From: Pelagomonas calceolata
Taxonomy: Eukaryota; Sar; Pelagophyceae; Pelagomonadales; Pelagomonadaceae
NCBI GenBank assembly: GCA_918797485.1
Contig: CAKKNE010000002.1
Location: 4,244,501 to 4,308,500, forward strand
Reading direction: 5' to 3'
Length of the DNA: 64,000 nt
In this document: positions 63,430 through 64,000 of the stretch, piece after piece
How the letters are laid out: every line of letters begins with the position of its first letter
Numbering within the stretch: position 1 is the first letter of the stretch
Notes under the pieces: generated by a model
The model's database searches: none
Told to the model about the DNA's origin: nothing
Seen by the model: only the letters and a program-made list of their open reading frames with translations
Program-made: the position numbers and the translations under genes

Positions 63430-63860
63430 CCCAGCCGGTCGAGGACCCGTTCAACGTTGGTTTAGAACCCCAGGACTTCTACGGGGGGAAGATCTATTCG
63501 GCGCCGGGCCTCGATCGCCTCAGAGGTTTGGATCGGTGGTTCGCGGACGTCAGGTCGGGCCGGGTCACGCCGAATCCTCGGGAGCTGTGGACGGTCTTCT
63601 GCGTTGCCGTAGAGGAGAAGGAGGGTCCGTTGCACCCCGCGATGGTCCAGCGCCCGCCGAGCGGTTACGGTGGGTACGCGCCGTCTCCTGCATTTCCGCC
63701 GGGCGGTTTCGGTTCATCTGCCTGCGACCGGACCGACCCTACGGAGCGGAGCTGGTCTCGACCTGGGAGGCGTTGGGGGCGGCGGCATGCCGCCCCCCGT
63801 AACCTTAGCCGCGCCGGCCGAGCTTTCGCAGGCCCTCCGAATCGCTGGGGCATCCATTGA
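63429..63860 (+). CDS. Coding-like open frame without a start codon (possible exon or fragment)
   Basis: From just after a TAG at 63426 the frame reads QPVEDPFNVGLEPQDFYGGK, IYSAPGLDRLRGLDRWFADV, RVTPNPRELWTVFCVAVEEK and EGPLHPAMVQRPPSGYGGYA. Composition is protein-like for the first 80 residues and degrades after about 63720. No ATG is in position, so it may be an internal exon of a gene extending right, or a gene remnant. No family recognised. Nothing else is seen to the window edge at 64000. Confidence 0.35.
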   Translation, partial: PQPVEDPFNVGLEPQDFYGGKIYSAPGLDRLRGLDRWFADVRSGRVTPNPRELWTVFCVAVEEKEGPLHPAMVQRPPSGYGGYAPSPAFPPGGFGSSACDRTDPTERSWSRPGRRWGRRHAAPRNLSRAGRAFAGPPNRWGIH

Positions 63861-64000
63861 ACCCATTAGTTCCGTTCCGACGAGTTGTTGTCAAGGGCCG
63901 TCTGGGCGGGTCGGAGCTCTCGCTCCCCGCTTCAGGATTGCTCGGCCTGGTGTGCGAGGGCATCTCTCTCACCACTTGATTTCCGGCTCGTCATAAAAGA

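Noticed and set aside
1-64000. CRISPR arrays, bacterial operons, rRNA genes or an intact mobile element
   Set aside because: No regularly spaced repeats, Shine-Dalgarno-led gene strings, rRNA signatures, transposase or reverse-transcriptase motifs were seen in either strand.

Overview
This is nuclear DNA from a compact, GC-rich photosynthetic protist, most likely an ochrophyte (stramenopile) alga close to the pelagophytes (Aureococcus/Pelagomonas type). The evidence is: a fucoxanthin-chlorophyll a/c light-harvesting protein; several presequences with the AxAF/ALAP-type motif that marks import into a red-algal-derived plastid; eukaryote-only genes (CCT7, SAP18, BRAP, HERC-type HECT ligase, DGAT2, SDHAF1-like); and short introns, two of them GC-AG, that look like introner elements. 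The genus is an inference.

Layout. About 40 genes on both strands, usually 100-500 bp apart and often divergent. 0-12 kb: a Pro/Glu-rich partial gene, an RCC1-HECT ligase, a DGAT2 acyltransferase, a three-domain NYN + metallophosphoesterase + RuvC-like protein, a candidate circularly permuted tRNA-Ile(UAU), a split microbial-type PARG gene and a CBS protein. 12-25 kb: plastid-type genes (GIY-YIG-like, DUF4864-like, an NSF-like AAA ATPase, an NXD1-like protein), a coiled-coil membrane protein, a PhyH-LRR fusion, a double PA-domain protein and a protein kinase. 25-38 kb: a nitrilase-SANT fusion, a phosphatase lacking its catalytic Cys, a membrane RING protein, an RRM/zinc-knuckle protein, a sulfotransferase, an SDR, an FCP antenna protein and SAP18. 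38-44.9 kb: SDHAF1-like, CCT7, a Cys-rich protein, and an AsaB/CmcJ-type gene and a GST gene that share a duplicated 5' leader. 44.9-46.6 kb: a gene-poor stretch with diverged repeats. 46.6-64 kb: a DUF900 hydrolase, a DUF4239 membrane protein, GLTP, BRAP, a large RING-BRCT protein, an EF-hand-like protein, a JAMM-like protein and an F-box/LRR gene.

Three layers stand out beyond the genes. (1) A 18-24 bp palindromic element (GCTAGTGTCTTAC, short spacer, GCTAGC) occurs 13 times, only between genes and mostly upstream of start codons. (2) Most introns carry the same sense-strand core (ACGCCATCGCCGCG-like), and the two GST introns share their 3' ends and have target-duplication-like flanks, as expected of introners. 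(3) Around 9-10 kb lie a permuted tRNA gene and a tRNA-like sequence inside an intron with inverted-repeat ends.

Intron boundaries were read by eye from splice signals and protein-family continuity; no alignment or database search was run.
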